This document shows positions 42,145 to 56,400 of a stretch of 64,000 nucleotides of DNA, piece by piece (position 1 is the first letter of the stretch; each line of letters starts with the position of its first letter). The stretch covers positions 30,484,450 to 30,548,449 of the forward strand of contig NC_043756.1 of assembly GCF_902148845.1 (NCBI RefSeq). The letters are read 5' to 3'. The position numbers were made by a program, and so were the translations under genes. The notes under the pieces are model-generated. The model saw nothing but the letters and a program-made list of their open reading frames with translations. It was not told the origin of the DNA and searched no databases. Origin of the DNA: Salarias fasciatus (lineage: Eukaryota; Chordata; Actinopteri; Blenniiformes; Blenniidae).

Positions 42145-42185
<41 letters not shown>
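42145..42185 (+). repeat. 41-base poly-G tract
   Basis: Forty-one consecutive G residues (with GGGGC just before) immediately follow a fragment of the dispersed SINE-like repeat. It could fold as a G-quadruplex, or be an assembly or polymerase-slippage artefact. Confidence 0.9.
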
Positions 42186-42186
<1 letters not shown>

Positions 42187-42966
42187 GTTTCTCTGACTGT
42201 CAATACAAGCTTAAATATGCAAAATGACTTCAGAAAGAAATTTAAAGTCAATCGGTTTCAGGTTTATTTGGAATGACCCACTTCATCAAAGCTGAGTTTT
42301 GATCGTCTGAAACATGAGAGGAGTCCGCAGCTTCTTCGGAACTGAAGTGGATTGAATAAACCTCTGTGAATGTGGCGTCCTGCAGTTCGCACTGCATCCA
42401 TGAAGCTCATGACAAGGTTCAAAGTAACAATAGAAAATTCAAGGAACCTGAACAGTCCCTGGAACACAGTAGATATATGAACATAAAGTCAGAGGGAGAG
42501 AAAATTCACATCTTTAAAGCCATCTCCAACCAGGAAACACACTGCAGGTCCCCAGTCCACCAAAGGCTAATGCATCAAGACACACGGTCAAAATATTTAT
42601 ATTGACCTAAAAAATGTAGATTTATCTACCCTGAAGGTGTTTGGATTGTGGAAAGAAGCAAAAGTACCAAGAAAACCTTTTGGTGTCCGTGTTCCCACTC
42701 TGCATATCTTTACATGTATATATGGTAGCTGGGGAGGCAGCCCATGGAGGACATACGGCTTTTAAACTACTCAAGCGAACCAGAAAAATCAAGTATTTGA
42801 ACTTGGGCCTGATAGATAAACATCTATTATTCATACTGCTGCCTTCTTTTAGCACAGCTCCTCCAGTTTTCAATTTACTGAAAAAAAAGCAAATAAAAAA
42901 AACTCATAAGATATTTAGAATACAAGCAAGTGACCCGAAAGTGGTAAATAAAAAGGTTTTTTTTTT

Positions 42967-42972
42967 TTTATT
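42967..42972 (-). terminator. Candidate polyadenylation signal of ccng2
   Basis: TTTATT on the plus strand gives AATAAA on the ccng2 strand, about 700 bp past its stop codon. Other hexamers may be used. Confidence 0.35.
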
Positions 42973-43676
42973 TGGAGGGTTTTTTGGACCATCCAAGATA
43001 TTTCACATTATATCCAGACAATAAACATTATGTAGTTTTCACAAAACCTTTTTTTCTTATTTTTTTTACATGTTATGTACATTTTTTCTGATTTTGTCTT
43101 CATACAGGAAGCTTAACTCAGTAAACAAAAACGATACGCGTTCATGGTAACATATTTAAACATATCCATGCATATAGTCACTTCTTTCCCACACCACAAC
43201 GTGAAATGGTTTGTCAAGTTAGAACGGGCCGTCTGTACATACAATAACATTTGCAGACAACTGTTCATAATTATCAAAAGGGTTGTAAAAGTCAAAAGAC
43301 TGAGGATGTTAACATGTTAGCTGGCATTTAACAGTTGAGTGTTACGTTCTTCCTTGTGCTTTGCTGTGCTTCCTGGAATGTGTCGAGCTCAGACACAAAC
43401 AAACACAAAGGGAACGTCCCAGAAACAGACATTCAGATGTATTGCCATCAAGCTGCCAAAATATTGCGAGTTTTTTTTTTTCTTTTTTCCGAGTTTTGCA
43501 TCATTACGATATGTTTGCTTTAACATCAGACCAAACAGACGTTTGAAGTAAATCAACACAGGCACTTAATGATCGAAACCCGCATACTTTACAAGACACG
43601 ACACACACGGGTCAAACACACAGATGTGGCCCGGAGAGCACTCAGGACGTGTGTGAGGCCGGCGCACGGCAACGTG

Positions 43677-46391
43677 TCACTTCCTGCCGCTGAGGAAGGC
43701 GCGGGGGAAGAAGGCTCCCTCGCCATCGCTTCCCGGCGAGCCACACGGACTGTCCTCTCCGCTGCTCAGGTCCTCACAGGAGTCCTCACTGCAAGACAAG
43801 AGGAGACAACAACAATGTCATTCATCTGGAGGGCGAGGGCGGGGGCGGGGGCGGGGCCCGGGCCCGTCCTGGACAGCAGGGCCGTCAGAGACCATCAGCC
43901 ACACACACTCATGCACTCTACGAACGTTTGGCCTCATTAACCTGATTTTTAGTAAGTATCTGAAAACTCACAGCGGTGGTCTAATGTCGCAGCTCGTTGG
44001 TGTCGAATTCCCTGAGTATAGGAAGACTAATATGTGTTTGGTTTCTAAGGAGCTTGCAGCTTACTGCTCCGCAGAATGCAGGGTAGGCAGTAATATTTAG
44101 AAACACTCTCGCAGCTCCTCGCGTTGGTTGTCAAAGCACTTTTTGGCTCCAGTCCAAGATTATTTCATAACATTGTAGAAAAAAAAAAACAGATGGAATG
44201 AAGTTTTTTGGGGATTTGTCCTGCTTTTTGTGGCAGTTTTGCTGGATGACTGAGCGAGTGCAGTACATTACATGAACCACATCCAACCCTAACACGCAAA
44301 ACACTTGACAGTAGTGTGTGTGGGGATTATTATGATAAATTATGATCCTGTTGATATTGATAACTGTCTGTTTAACTCTTCCTTCAGAAACGGCTGATTC
44401 AGTGAGATGAAGAGAAAAATAACTGCACTATTAACCTCTCGCTCTCGTCCCAGCTCCTCTCTGGAATAGTTGGCAGACCGGGTACGCTGAAGTGGCAGGC
44501 CTGGAGATTCTGCGCCGTTCTCCTGGACACGATCCAAACCAGCTTTTTGTTGTCCGGTTTGTTACATTCGCTGGAGCGGTACTCAGACATGCACTTGGCC
44601 ACAAGCTCCTTCCAGTGGAGCAGCTCGCTGTCGCCGATCTGTAAAGGAGACGAGTGAGAAGGCTGCAGGCACTAATAGCTTTCAAATACTTTTCGCCTCG
44701 AGTCGAGTCTTGTTTGTTTTCTCGGCACACACTGTAAGTGTATCTGTCAAGCAGCCACATCCGTCAAGCCAGGTCGTACATTTACAACATATTTCACTCC
44801 GAAGTGTGTTGCTACAATAGTGAGAGAAATAATTAAATATATAAACTCTCAGCCTTTCATGTTTGTCCAAATGGGACGGGTAAAGAAAATCAGACGACTT
44901 AAAACAGGAACATGTTTGGATACGTGGCTCAGAAAGGTTGATAAGAGGTTTTTTTTTTTCACAATTAAAAAAACAACAAATATCCTAATGAATAGAATTA
45001 TTACTCCTTATTGCTATTTGTTCTATTCATGTTCCAAATGAACAGATAAACAGATGTAGATGGGAATTAACCCTTTAGAAAAAAGCTCTAAACCAATGCA
45101 GACATTATAATAACATCAAAATCCAAGTAAATTATGAGACGTGTTGTTTTTAACCTGTTTTCTATACGCAGTGCCTGAGTACAAACACAACAACCCTGTT
45201 TATGCAAATAACTGACAAGGAAACATCCCTTCACTTGTCAAACCCGCCACACTTTGTACCTTCAGAAGTCTTTGGAATTGTGCGACAATCTTCAACAGCT
45301 TGACTGACTGGAGGGCGTCAAACTCCTGGGCAATGAGGGACAGCGCCAACACAGAGGGCTGAAAACAGAGCAGAGTTCTCAGTCAGACTGGACACTTGAA
45401 AACAACGGCTGTAAAGATCACCTGAGAACAATCCTTACTTTTGCTTTAGAGAAAACAAGCCGACATAAGCAGGCTTTTAGCTGGGCTTCCAGTCTCCCAA
45501 TGCTTGGGATCTCCTCCCTTAAAATATAGAGGGAATCCTAATGTGATCCGCCAGCACAAACGGAAGCAGAGTCTATTTGACCGGCCCCAGTCAAACCGGA
45601 GCATTAAACACAAGAAACAGCAACAAGTCAAACAAAACAGGCCGCTCACCTTGCAGCAGAGAGGCATGTAAAGGCTGCGTAGTAGAGGCGAAGCAAGGTT
45701 AAGGCCGTCACGGCTTCGGGGTCCACGCACAGTTTCTCAGAAATGATCTTCTCCATGCGGCACAGGTCTGACACAGTGAACTTGCTTTGGCTGATGCGAA
45801 TGAGTTCATGGGTAGGTGAGACATTATTCTCTTCCTCAACCATTTTGGCAGCGATGTGGAAACAGCAGACACCGATGCAGGGTAAGTGCTTGGGCTGCAC
45901 CTACCACAACAACAGCAGGACGAGCGAGTCAACACACTGGGATTAAAGGTCAAACACTGACAGACAAGTGACACCCGGCACGGTTGGGTCAACAAAACAT
46001 CACAGGTGAGATTCTTACCTTCATAATGGCAAGAAATCTATCAAGCAAATTGACAGCTTGAACGAAGGTTTGGGTGCTGTAGCCGAAGAAGCTGGTCAGG
46101 CTCCACAGCTCTTCCACTCTGGTGTCCCTGCATTTTGCAGATACTCCGGTGTGATTCTAAAAATAACATAAACATTATTATCTATCAACAAGACATCTCT
46201 GGAAGCAGTGCCTATCTTTAGCCGGTCCATATTAAAGTCAAAACTGTAAAAGTAGGTTAGTGGGCTACCTCTGTGGAAGAAGCCTCCATCAGCTTCAGGC
46301 CTGCTTCTCTTGGAAGAAAGTTGCCCTCTTTCGCGCAACATGTCTTCAGCTCTCTCAAAAGCAAGCTGTCCACCCCCTGGAGATCCCTCAT
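43677..46391 (-). CDS. ccng2: Cyclin-G2
   Basis: Cyclin G2 is an atypical, growth-inhibitory cyclin induced in arrested cells and linked to PP2A and to FOXO control. Seven coding exons chain in frame: 46391-46269, 46156-46019, 45900-45650, 45517-45439, 45358-45260, 44638-44436 and 43788-43677, giving about 334 residues against 344 in human. The start MRDLQGVDSLLLRELK sits just after an acceptor. The cyclin box spans VEELWSLTSFFGYSTQTF, AVNLLDRFLAIMKVQPKHL and CIGVCCFHIAAKMVEEE. The C-terminal signature KKLVWIVSRRTAQNLQ with PGLPTIPE, then SEDSCEDLSSGEDSP, is specific to CCNG2 rather than CCNG1 or CCNI. An untranslated first exon probably ends at the donor at 46930 (GAG then GTAAGA). It is divergent from ccdc158. 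Confidence 0.95.
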
Positions 46392-46929
46392 CCTGGAAAA
46401 AAACATATTTCAATTTGTCTGCATTGACAGCAGTCTGGAAAATCAGCAGAGCAGGAATGTTTTGTCTGGTGTGAGGAGAAGAAGAGGGTCTAAGCCTGTC
46501 TATTAAACCACACCTACAAGGTGTCAGGTGTCACTCTGAGAACATCTCCCCACTTCACAGAAATCCCACTGCTCTGTGATCAACACTACTGTTGAGGCAT
46601 TGTAATCTAATTGAAGAGATATATTAAATGCGAAAACATGCAGGGTAAAGAAAATACATCATAAATGAGTAAAAGTGGATGTTGACAATCTCAGATAAAC
46701 GCCCACCAAAAACCACAGAAAGTAGGTCATTCTGGAGAATCCATAATACAACCCCGTATGACACGTTTTCAGAAAACGTCAAGCAGGAACAATAAGGCAC
46801 AAAACATTTTGTGTTCCTGATATCTGTGATTTAGTAAAAATAAATCTGTAAACATAGCAAAGATTCAAACATACACACACACACACAGATAGCCTAAGTG
46901 GTGGCTAACTTCGGCTAGCGTCGTCTTAC

Positions 46930-47415
46930 CTCGTCCAGAAGCCGCCAATGTGCAGGATAATAAAAACTCTGAGAATTAATTAATCGTTGCTGCTTTTCAC
47001 GTTTCCATTTTTTTGAGGAAAGCAGCAGCTAGCGTTGAAAATCCAACCTTTGCTCTCCGCTGAAAGGCGGTGACCCGCCCTGAATAAACAAGCTGTGGCT
47101 CGGCCGCTGTAGAACTACAATGACCGGCATGCACCGCGTCGTGCGTCACCACCAACTGCGGAAGTTGACGAAGCGTTTCAAATAGACGGCGCTAAAAGAC
47201 GCTTAATTTTAGAATCTGTCCGTAATGTTGACGGCAATAACGACCCAAACCCAGCTTAGCTGGACAACAGTTAACACGACATTGTACTAACGCTAGTTAG
47301 GAATTAGCTTAAGGAGCTCCAGATGTTGTTTCCACAGTGATGAAACTTTGTTACCAGCTAGCTTGTTTAGCATGTCGCTTTTCTTCATTTCTTCCTTTCG
47401 ATACGAGTTTATTGT
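46930..47415. promoter_or_regulatory. Shared promoter interval of ccng2 and ccdc158
   Basis: This holds the inferred non-coding first exon of ccng2 (from 46930 upward) and ends at the ccdc158 start codon. A FOXO-type site ATAAACA lies at 47084-47090, and a perfect TTGTTTAC lies slightly beyond at 47559-47566. CCNG2 is an established FOXO target in mammals; binding here is inferred. Confidence 0.55.
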
Positions 47416-50400
47416 ATGAACCTGCATCAGCACAACGATATGTCATCTGCAGATCACTCACCTAAAGAGGACAGTCTGACACAGACGGCTGGTAAGAAAG
47501 CTAATGCATTAGTTAGTGAAACCCTTTGCATACTGTCTGTTCCAGTTCACCGAACTGTTTGTTTACCTACTAGCTTCCCTCTGTTTGGAAACCAGAGACT
47601 CTTCAAGCAGGCTGAGACTCACTAGTCTGACTCTGGAAGAGCTGAGGTAACGATGCTGGTTCAATTCTTATGATCCCCTTCACTTCTTATTAACACAAAT
47701 AGTAAGTGTTTTCACTTTTAACACCTGTAACCTTGCAGATCTGTAATGGAATTTCCAAATGCAGAGTATTGCAAGAATACTTGTTTGTTTCTGTTAGTGT
47801 CTTGTGTCAGTTTTGATCATGACCCACACCAGCTCAGATGCTGTCATGAAAACTAGAAGACAATAGAAATATTCTATTAATCACATCCACACCAAAACTA
47901 ATCATCTTAAGTATGAAGCTGAGTTTGAGCTTTATTCTTTGTCAGTGAAGAGCTTGATCGACGCACCAAAGAAATCCAAAGATTACAAGAAGAGGTGGAA
48001 AATGTAACCAAAGTGGCATTGCAGAGGATCGGATGCACGTCTGACAGTCCGCCTGGACAGAGCTCTCTCGGTCATGGCGTCCTTCCTTGTGAGTATAATC
48101 CTGTGACTACAATCAAATTTGCTTCCTGGGTATTATGCAGTAACTTACAAAAAGCCAAATGTCACCCATGATCAGAAGTGTTTTTAAGTGTCAAGAAATT
48201 GAGGTCAAAACACTTGAAACAAACTACATTTAAAAATAATGCATGGTAAGCTGAGGCACAGTGATTAAAAAAATAAATAAATCTGCAGATGAGTTGTGTG
48301 TTATTGTTACTGTTCTTTCAGCATTTCAGCAAAGAGAGATGCGTCCTCTGGTCTTTGTGGATAATTTAAACCAGGAGAGTTGTCAAAGAGACATCAGCTG
48401 TCCCTCAATGCAGGCAATAGAAAATGCAATAGATGGCTGTCTTCAACAGCTTTCGGACTTACGTCTGAACAAGGTCTTCATTTTTTTTTCACTATAAATC
48501 TTACGCAGTCAGCATTATGATGATTCTGCTAAATTATATTTATTTCACTTTCTCAAACACAGACTCAAAATCAACATGAACAAGAAACATCAAATCCCCA
48601 AGAAGCTGTTGTAAACTTGCAGGTGCAAATTCACAACGTTCGGAGGGAAAAGGACTTCCTGTCTGACCTGAGGTGAACACACAGATGAAGTTTAAACTCT
48701 CATACATTTAAAATGAAAATGGCCCAGGTCCATTTGAGCAACAGGTCTTTTTATTCGCAGATTAAATGAGTCAAAGAAACATGTTGATCAGATGGAAAAG
48801 ATGCTGCGCATCGTGGAGGAGCTTCAGTCCATCCAAAGGTCAGCAGAGCAGACGGTGCAGAAGGCAGAGAATGAGTCGATGGACCTGAACAATAAAGCAG
48901 GAGCACTGGAAGAGACTGTAAAGGATCACACACTGCGTGCAACACGTAATGGACACAGCCACATCATCTGTGCTGAAAATGCAAATAATACAAAACTCAA
49001 ACTGCAATCTGTGGCTACAGATCAGAACGGGGATTTCAACAGTGGAACAGGAAATGTATGTGAGCAGTTTTTGTTGGTAAGTACTAGAAGTTACCTGTTT
49101 TTCTTGTTATCTGTTGTTGAGAGCATGCGTTTTTCCTCCTAATGACCAATGCCTTTTCCCCACTTCTCTCATATTAGTCAGAGGAACAGCCAACGATTGA
49201 TGAGTACAACACAGAAACCCGGTAAGAAAGGTTTTTGTTATGTTTCAGTTTTTGCCACAATAGTGAAAGGTAAGCTGCAATTACTGTCATTACTTAAATA
49301 AAAGGGATAAACAAAAACCCTACTTGTTATGTTTATTCAATAGATTTGAAATACCGTTCAACATTAAGAACTTAATTTCTTGCATTATGGAACCACTTTA
49401 TTGTTGGGAATCATTTTCATACATATTTAAAATTGTCTTCTGACCAACAATACAGCAACAGTAAATTTGACCCTCTTACTAGACGTGATTTGTCTAATGC
49501 AGAAGAAGTCTTTGCATTTATCACCAAATCTCTCATGTCACCGTTTTGTCAGAAATAGACAAAATACTGGGAGAATTTTGCATTATATCTTCCACTGCAG
49601 CTTTGGCATTAACAGCTTTGCACATTGTTTTAGAATGCAGGATCTTATTGCACACATTGGCCACGAGGTGGCGACCTTGGCTGATAAACTGAGCTCGTCC
49701 AACGACTGTGGAGTCAGTTTAAGAAATAAACTGGAGCTGCTCAAGTAAGTTTGTCACAGACTCTCACCAATCATGTGGATTTTTAAATAAAACATTTGTG
49801 TGTATGTTTAGATAGAAAGTTTCATGTGAAAGAAATTCACGATAGCGACAATAAATTGTTGAATGGACAACTGAAGCTAATTCCATTCCATTGTGCAGAA
49901 AACTTGCAGAAAGGCAGACATTGTTACATGAATGCCACATCGGTGAACTGGAATCAAACATCTCCCTTTATAGAGAGAAGGTAAAGGTGACTGATCAGTG
50001 TGAAGACTGGCTACAGTCTAGTCTCGATTCATGTTCCAGGAAGAATGAATCTTTCTTTGTGTGATTGGTCGGCTGTGTTCTAGGTTTGTTGTGGAGAGAA
50101 TCAGCTCTTTGAAGTTCACACTCAGTTACGCAACGTCCAGAGAGAGAACAGTCAGCTGCAGCGAGAAGCCAAGGAGCTTCAGTCAGAACTCCACCGACAT
50201 CAGGTACAGTGATGAACCCACAAAGTCGTGTTTCAGGACAGTTTTGTCTTTTGTCTGCTGTTTCAGTGTCTGGCACAAAGCACAGTGGTGAAGTGGTTAG
50301 CCACGTCCTGCCTCACATTAATCCTCTCCCTGGTTTGACTTCAGGTTTAAGAGTTTTTATTTGCGGGGTCTACATGTCCTTCCGCCACACACCTTTTGTC

Positions 50401-53400
50401 CCCTGGAGTCAAAGTGACACCTGAAACCTGCCTAAGCATTAAAAAGCACATGGTTTTCTCAATTATAAATTAATTCAAATAGATTTACAATATTTTTTAT
50501 TCTGTTTGAAAGTAAAAGATTCACATCAGTGTGTTCTTTGTTTTCAAGTGAAATTGCAGCGACGTGTTGTTAAATGGTGAGGTGCTGAGTTACCGGATTA
50601 TTTCTTAAATCACTTATGTTTATTTGATGGCAGCAAATAATCACATCTTGGTTCTTTGTGTGTCAAAAAAAGATTTTTTTTTTTTTTTTATGTTTTCAGT
50701 TAAAAATCATGACCCATCTGGTCATTTTAACTTTTTTGCAGCTTTATTCCAGTTTATTACCTGAAATGTATAGTTTATCAACATTAGTATCCAAAGCATT
50801 TGACTTTCAGAACCTATATTTTTTCAGAAGGAGAGCAGTTGGAATGTGCACGTTTGGAGACGTGCACACTGCCTTTTTCAGACATTTGAGGGCAAAATTT
50901 GTACTAAGGAGAGCTGTTAGAGAAGTGAAGCTTTTGCTAATAGCAGCATTGATAAAACTGATGAAATGTCATATCATGGTCTATGTATTTAAAAATCACC
51001 CTTGTTGTTTTGAACCAGTGAGCTTTATTTTACTTGGATGACAAATTTTTTGCCTGAATGCAGAGCAGCTGTTCAGTCAGCTATCCACAAACAACCCAAG
51101 GTGGGGCGTGGAGCCAGTTTCAGTCCCTTCAGCAAGATTTTATTTCTTTTTGCTGCAAAAACATTATTTTATACCCTCTCTGAAACAGTCGGCTCTCTAC
51201 TGCCCCACTTTCTCCAGAGCTGCTGTGAGGGGCAGCAGGGTGAACGCTGGGAGGAGGTGAAGGTCCTGAAAGGACAGCTGGAATCAACCAGGGAGCAGCT
51301 TCATAAAGCCGAGGAGGAGAGGTCCAGCCTGCAGGCCCTGCTGGAGCGCAGGGCCCAGGAGGGGAGCCGGTCCCGGGAACTCCTGCGAGACAAAGACGAG
51401 GAACTCCGACTGAGGCAGCAGGAAACCCAGCAGGTGAGAAACTCAACTATGGATGTGTGTACAAGGCAAAGATCACTTATATAACGCGATCTGAGAACTG
51501 CTGACTTTTACTTTTAACGTATGCTTAAGACTGAACAGTTTTTGGGGTTTTGATCAGTGTCTCGCCAGGTTGGAGGAGCTTCAGAGTCAGTTTCAGACTC
51601 TGCTGGCTGAGCAAGAGACGCTGACTCTGAAGCTGAAAGACAAAGAGCAGGTGATCGCCGTTCTCAATCTGCATATGGAGGGCAGCAGCCAGATGACGGG
51701 GCAGCACAAGCGCACCATTGAGGGTCTGAACCAGGAGAACAGCCTCCTCAGCAACCAGCTGAATCAGTGCAAACTGGAGATTCAGCATCTCAGGGTCAGG
51801 AGCAGGAAAAAAGATGACATTTCCCTTCCCTTTGTGCTGCTCTGACTTATTATTTTTGCCGTTTTGCCATCAGGCTGAGTTGGACCGGCACAAAGCAGAC
51901 GTGGCTGCCGCGCCGTTGGAGAAGCGGGAGCTGCAGGCCTCGCTGGCTGAGCAGAGTCGGCGTGCACGAGAGCAGCGTCTGAAGGAACAGCAGCTCAGAA
52001 CTCGGCTGGAGCTGCCATATGTGCAGCTGCATGCCGCTTCCCGTGAGTTACAAGTACCCGACGTCCGTCCATCCATTCATCTGTGCCTCATTCAGAGTGA
52101 GATGAAGTTTATCTCGCAGTGATAAAAAACCTCAAGTGGGTCACAGACAGAAAACAAACTCCACACAGAGGTCTGAATGATAAACAGTCTTGCTGTGATG
52201 CAACAGTGGAAACCACCACACCACCATGTCACCCAGTAATCTCCTCTTAATGTATCGCATCTTTCAAATGATGGGAAACATGCTGTTGTACTTGCATCTT
52301 TGAAACGTTTGCAGCGATGGTTAAGTAAGAGTTTGAAGTACAGTGCATTGAAGAAAAAGCACCAGAGCCATTCAGTTTATGTTCAGTGACTTGAAATGTG
52401 CTCTGGCTCACATGCAGGATCTGTTCTGTCGTGGATTTGAGACACTTCTGTAATATTTAGTGTCAAAGTTGCAGTTGCAACTCACACAGCTTCTAGGATA
52501 TTTAGGAGCAATATGTTAACTGCAGACGATATATCTTAATACTTTACATTATGATTTTAATCCGTGGAATCTGAGGCCAGATTGTCAGAATCTGTCCCTC
52601 CATTGAGCAGGATTTAGAGAGCAGTGTCTCTAGAAAGAGTCCCGCCTTCATGGATCTCCGTCAAATCAAATGATCCTCTTGTCCTGCTGCGTTAAGAAAG
52701 CAAAGGACCATGTTTGGTATGTTTACACTGTTAACCAAGCCTCTCTGTTGCTGCTTGTGTTTGCTTATCTCTCAGTGTGTATTGACTACGTGGATGTGAC
52801 CAGTGTGTTTATGTGGGCACGATTTCAGAGGAGCAAAGGCTCTTCAGCTGTAGGCAGGAGGAGTTTAAGGGTGTGGTGCTGAAACTCCAGAGCGAGCTGA
52901 GGAACGCCCCTGACGAGCTGAGCCAGGTCAGGGGCGCCCTGAGAACCCGAGAAGGAGCCGACGGACATGGTTTGAGCCACGGTTCAGAATGTAACTTCAT
53001 CAAAAGGAAGAGACGCCCAGTGACTTATTACTAATCTGTGGTCCAGTATACAGATATCAGTGAATTACTGCAATCTTAATGAAATCTAGGAATTCATGAA
53101 ATGCTTTGTATGTTATGTCTTCCTGTTCTTCATCTCTGTCTGAGAGATGAATCTGATAAGACTGTGAGCTCTATCTGCTCGATACTCCTCTCATTTGTTC
53201 ATGTTTTTACCTGTTTTTCCATCCCCCGCTCAGGCCTCCGGGAAGCCCAGGACATGCAGAAGGAGGTCAAAGCCAGAAGAGAGCAAGTCGACCTCATGCA
53301 GAGCAGAATCCAACATCTGGAGGAGAAGGAGATGAAGCTGCGCCAGGTGACCAGGAGTCGCAGTGTTTGCCTTTCATCTCCGTACAGTGCCTTGCGGAAG

Positions 53401-56400
53401 TATTCGACAGCAGTCTTCAGCTCTTTCCTCAGATTCTGGATTGGATTCAGGTCTGGACTTTGACTTGGCCATTCTAACACCTGAATACGTTGATTTGTGA
53501 ACCGTTCCATTGAAGATTTGGCTCCATGTTCAGGATCATTGTCCTGTTGGAAGATAAATCTCCGTCCCAGTCTCAGGTCAGGTTTTCTTCCAGAATGGTC
53601 CTGTGTTTGGCTCCATCCATCTTCCCATCAGTTTTATTCATCTTCCCTGTCGCCGCTGAAGAAGAGCAGCCCATACCATGATGCTGCCTCCACCATGCTT
53701 GACAGTGGGGATGGTGTGTTCAGGGTGATGAGCTGTGTTGCTTTTACGCCAAGCATATCGTTTTGCATTGTGGCCAAAAAGTTGGATTTTGGTTTCATCT
53801 GACCAGATGTCATCTTCCTCATGTCTGGTGTGTCCCCCAGGCGGCTTGTGGCAAACTTTCAACCAGACTTTTTGTGGATATCTTTGAGAAATGGCTTTCC
53901 TCCTGCCATTAGAGGCCAGACTTGTGCAGTGTAGGACTGATTGTTGTCCTCTGGACAGACTCTCCTCCCTCAGCTGTAGATCTCTGCAGGTCATCCAGAG
54001 GGATCTTCGCCTCTTGGCTGCATCGCTGATCGGTCTTTTCCTTGTTCCAGATGAAAGTTCAGAGGGACGGCCGGGTCTTGGTAGATTTGCAGTGGTCTGA
54101 TACTTCTTCCATTTCAATATGATTGCTCGCACAGAGCTCCTTGAGATGTTTAAAGCTTGGGAAATCTTTGTGTATCCACATCCACCTTTAAACTTCTCCA
54201 CAACAGTATCTCGGACCTACCTGGTGTGTTCCTTGGTCTTCATGATGCTCTCTGCGCTTTAAACAGAACCCTGAGACGATCACAGCGGGTGCATTCATAC
54301 GGAGACTTGATTCCACGCAGGCGGATTCTGTTTATCTTCATCAGTCATTTAGGACAGCATTGGATCACTCAGAGATCCTCACTGAACTTCTGGAGGCAGT
54401 TTGCTGCACTGAAAGTAAAGGGGCCGAATAATATTGCACGCCCCACTTTTCAGCTTTTAATTTTGTTTAAAAAAATCCAAGAAATTTCGTTCCACTTCAC
54501 GATTGTGTCCCACTCGTTGTCGATTCTTGACAAAAAATTACAATTTTATATCTTCATGTTTGACGCCTGAAATGTGGCAACATTTTGAAAAGTTCAAGGG
54601 GGCCGAATACTTTGGCAAGGCACCGTAATCAATCAGTAATCTTAGGTTTTCAGGTCAGCAGGTTACACAGGTGAAGAGAAATTAGGCAATAATTAAGATA
54701 ATGTGACTTCACATTTTTTTTTCGCCCTGACTTTTCCAGTCCAACCTGGAACATTTCTGTGCTCTCCTCTCTGTGTTTAGGAGAAACGTGAGCAGAGTCT
54801 GGAGGCCCGGCGCCGGCTCCAGCAGCTCTCTTTGGCCAGAGAGGAGAGGAAGCAGCTCACTCTGGAACTGGAGGCTCTTCGCTCCAAAGACCAGCAGTTA
54901 AGGGAACACATTAGCCAGCTGAAGGCCATCCTTCACCAGGTAGCATCTCAGTTCAGATAAATCACCACAGAACTACAGCAGTTTCATCAACTGATGCTGA
55001 GGTTAAGGAGGGTGTGTGTTATTGGTGTGTTTTATTTGCTTGCTGGTGTTTCTCTATTTACTGTCATCTCTCAACAGCACACAGCTGAAGAAAGATCTGT
55101 AGTAGCTGTGTTCCATCAATCCCCTCCCAAAAAATAAATCAGCGAATTTTCTCCCCACAGTTTTCTTTGATATGTTATTTTGAAGTTAAGCAAAAACATG
55201 AAGTTTAGATATTCCAGGAAAGAAGCAGCTTATCGGTCCTGTTCTGTTTATCTTTTCCTTAGATGTCGGAGAGCTTTGTAAACTGTGAGGATTTCATCCA
55301 GCTGCGTGAGCAAGAATTTTACCGTCTGAAGCTCCAACATGCCCTGTACCTAAAGGTAGAGTCCAAGAGAGAAGTGGTTTAAAAAGCAAAAAAACAACTG
55401 GGCTAGCTGTACCTCACAAGGTGTATCTAAAAACACCTGGAATTTCATGTGCAGGCGCTGCATGGTCGGTGTTGATTTTCAAGTGCCTCTCTTGAGATGT
55501 TGCAACATTTTCTGCAGGAGCTCCAAGGCCCGAATCTGCACACGGCTCCGAAAGATTCCCCGACATCCTCCGGACTCCCCAGTCCGCCTGCCTCTGAGCA
55601 CGCCGCCGCCTCTCACATCGGGGTACCCTCACAAACCCTCTGCCCCACTCTCATCCATCCCCACACCTCCGGCCCATCAAGCGCATCTGTGAAGCATTTT
55701 TGCCGTTCTTTTGGCGGCGCAGACACAAGCTCAGCACATCTGCTCGACCTTTCACTTCAAAGCACACACGGCACCGGATTCCTTTGGCAAGAAGCAAAAA
55801 CAGACTTTAAATAATGTCAGCGGCCCGGTGCCGTTCTGTGCTTTTAGTCCGCCAGCGCCAGACTCGTTGGACTGATTGCTGGCGATCGGCACTGATGCAG
55901 AGTTTATGAGGCAGTCCCGTATTCCCATGTTTCACTGCTGCATTCACATCGTCTTCCCTTTGTCCTCCGTTCTCCGCCCGGTGTAAGAGGCAGCAGGAGA
56001 GCTCCACCCATAAACCCTGGTCTCCCGTCAAAGGCGTGCGAGGAGTGGTGATTTCAGAGAACTGCGGACCACACACCGGCAGCGGCGGCGGCGGCAGCTC
56101 CCGCCGGAGGAGGTCTGCGCCTGGGAGAGCGCTCAGAACCACATTGTACGTCTGGCTCCTTTCCCACAATACCACAAGGATTAGCGTTGCTCTTATGTGA
56201 CCATGTGATGCTGCTCAGTGAGCAGGAAGTCACCGCGGGGGGGGAGGGAGGGGGGGGTCATGAGTCCATTCACTGACCACACTGTTTTAAAGCTTCTCCT
56301 GTCATTCATAGAGCAGCAACACTTTTTGACCCTGTCATTTGGAAATCTTTTCACCCACGTTTCACTGTTTCTTCCCCCACTGAAGCACTGAGGAGGCTGA

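Noticed and set aside
51129-51446. 105-codon minus-strand frame
   Set aside because: It is the antisense of a ccdc158 coiled-coil exon.
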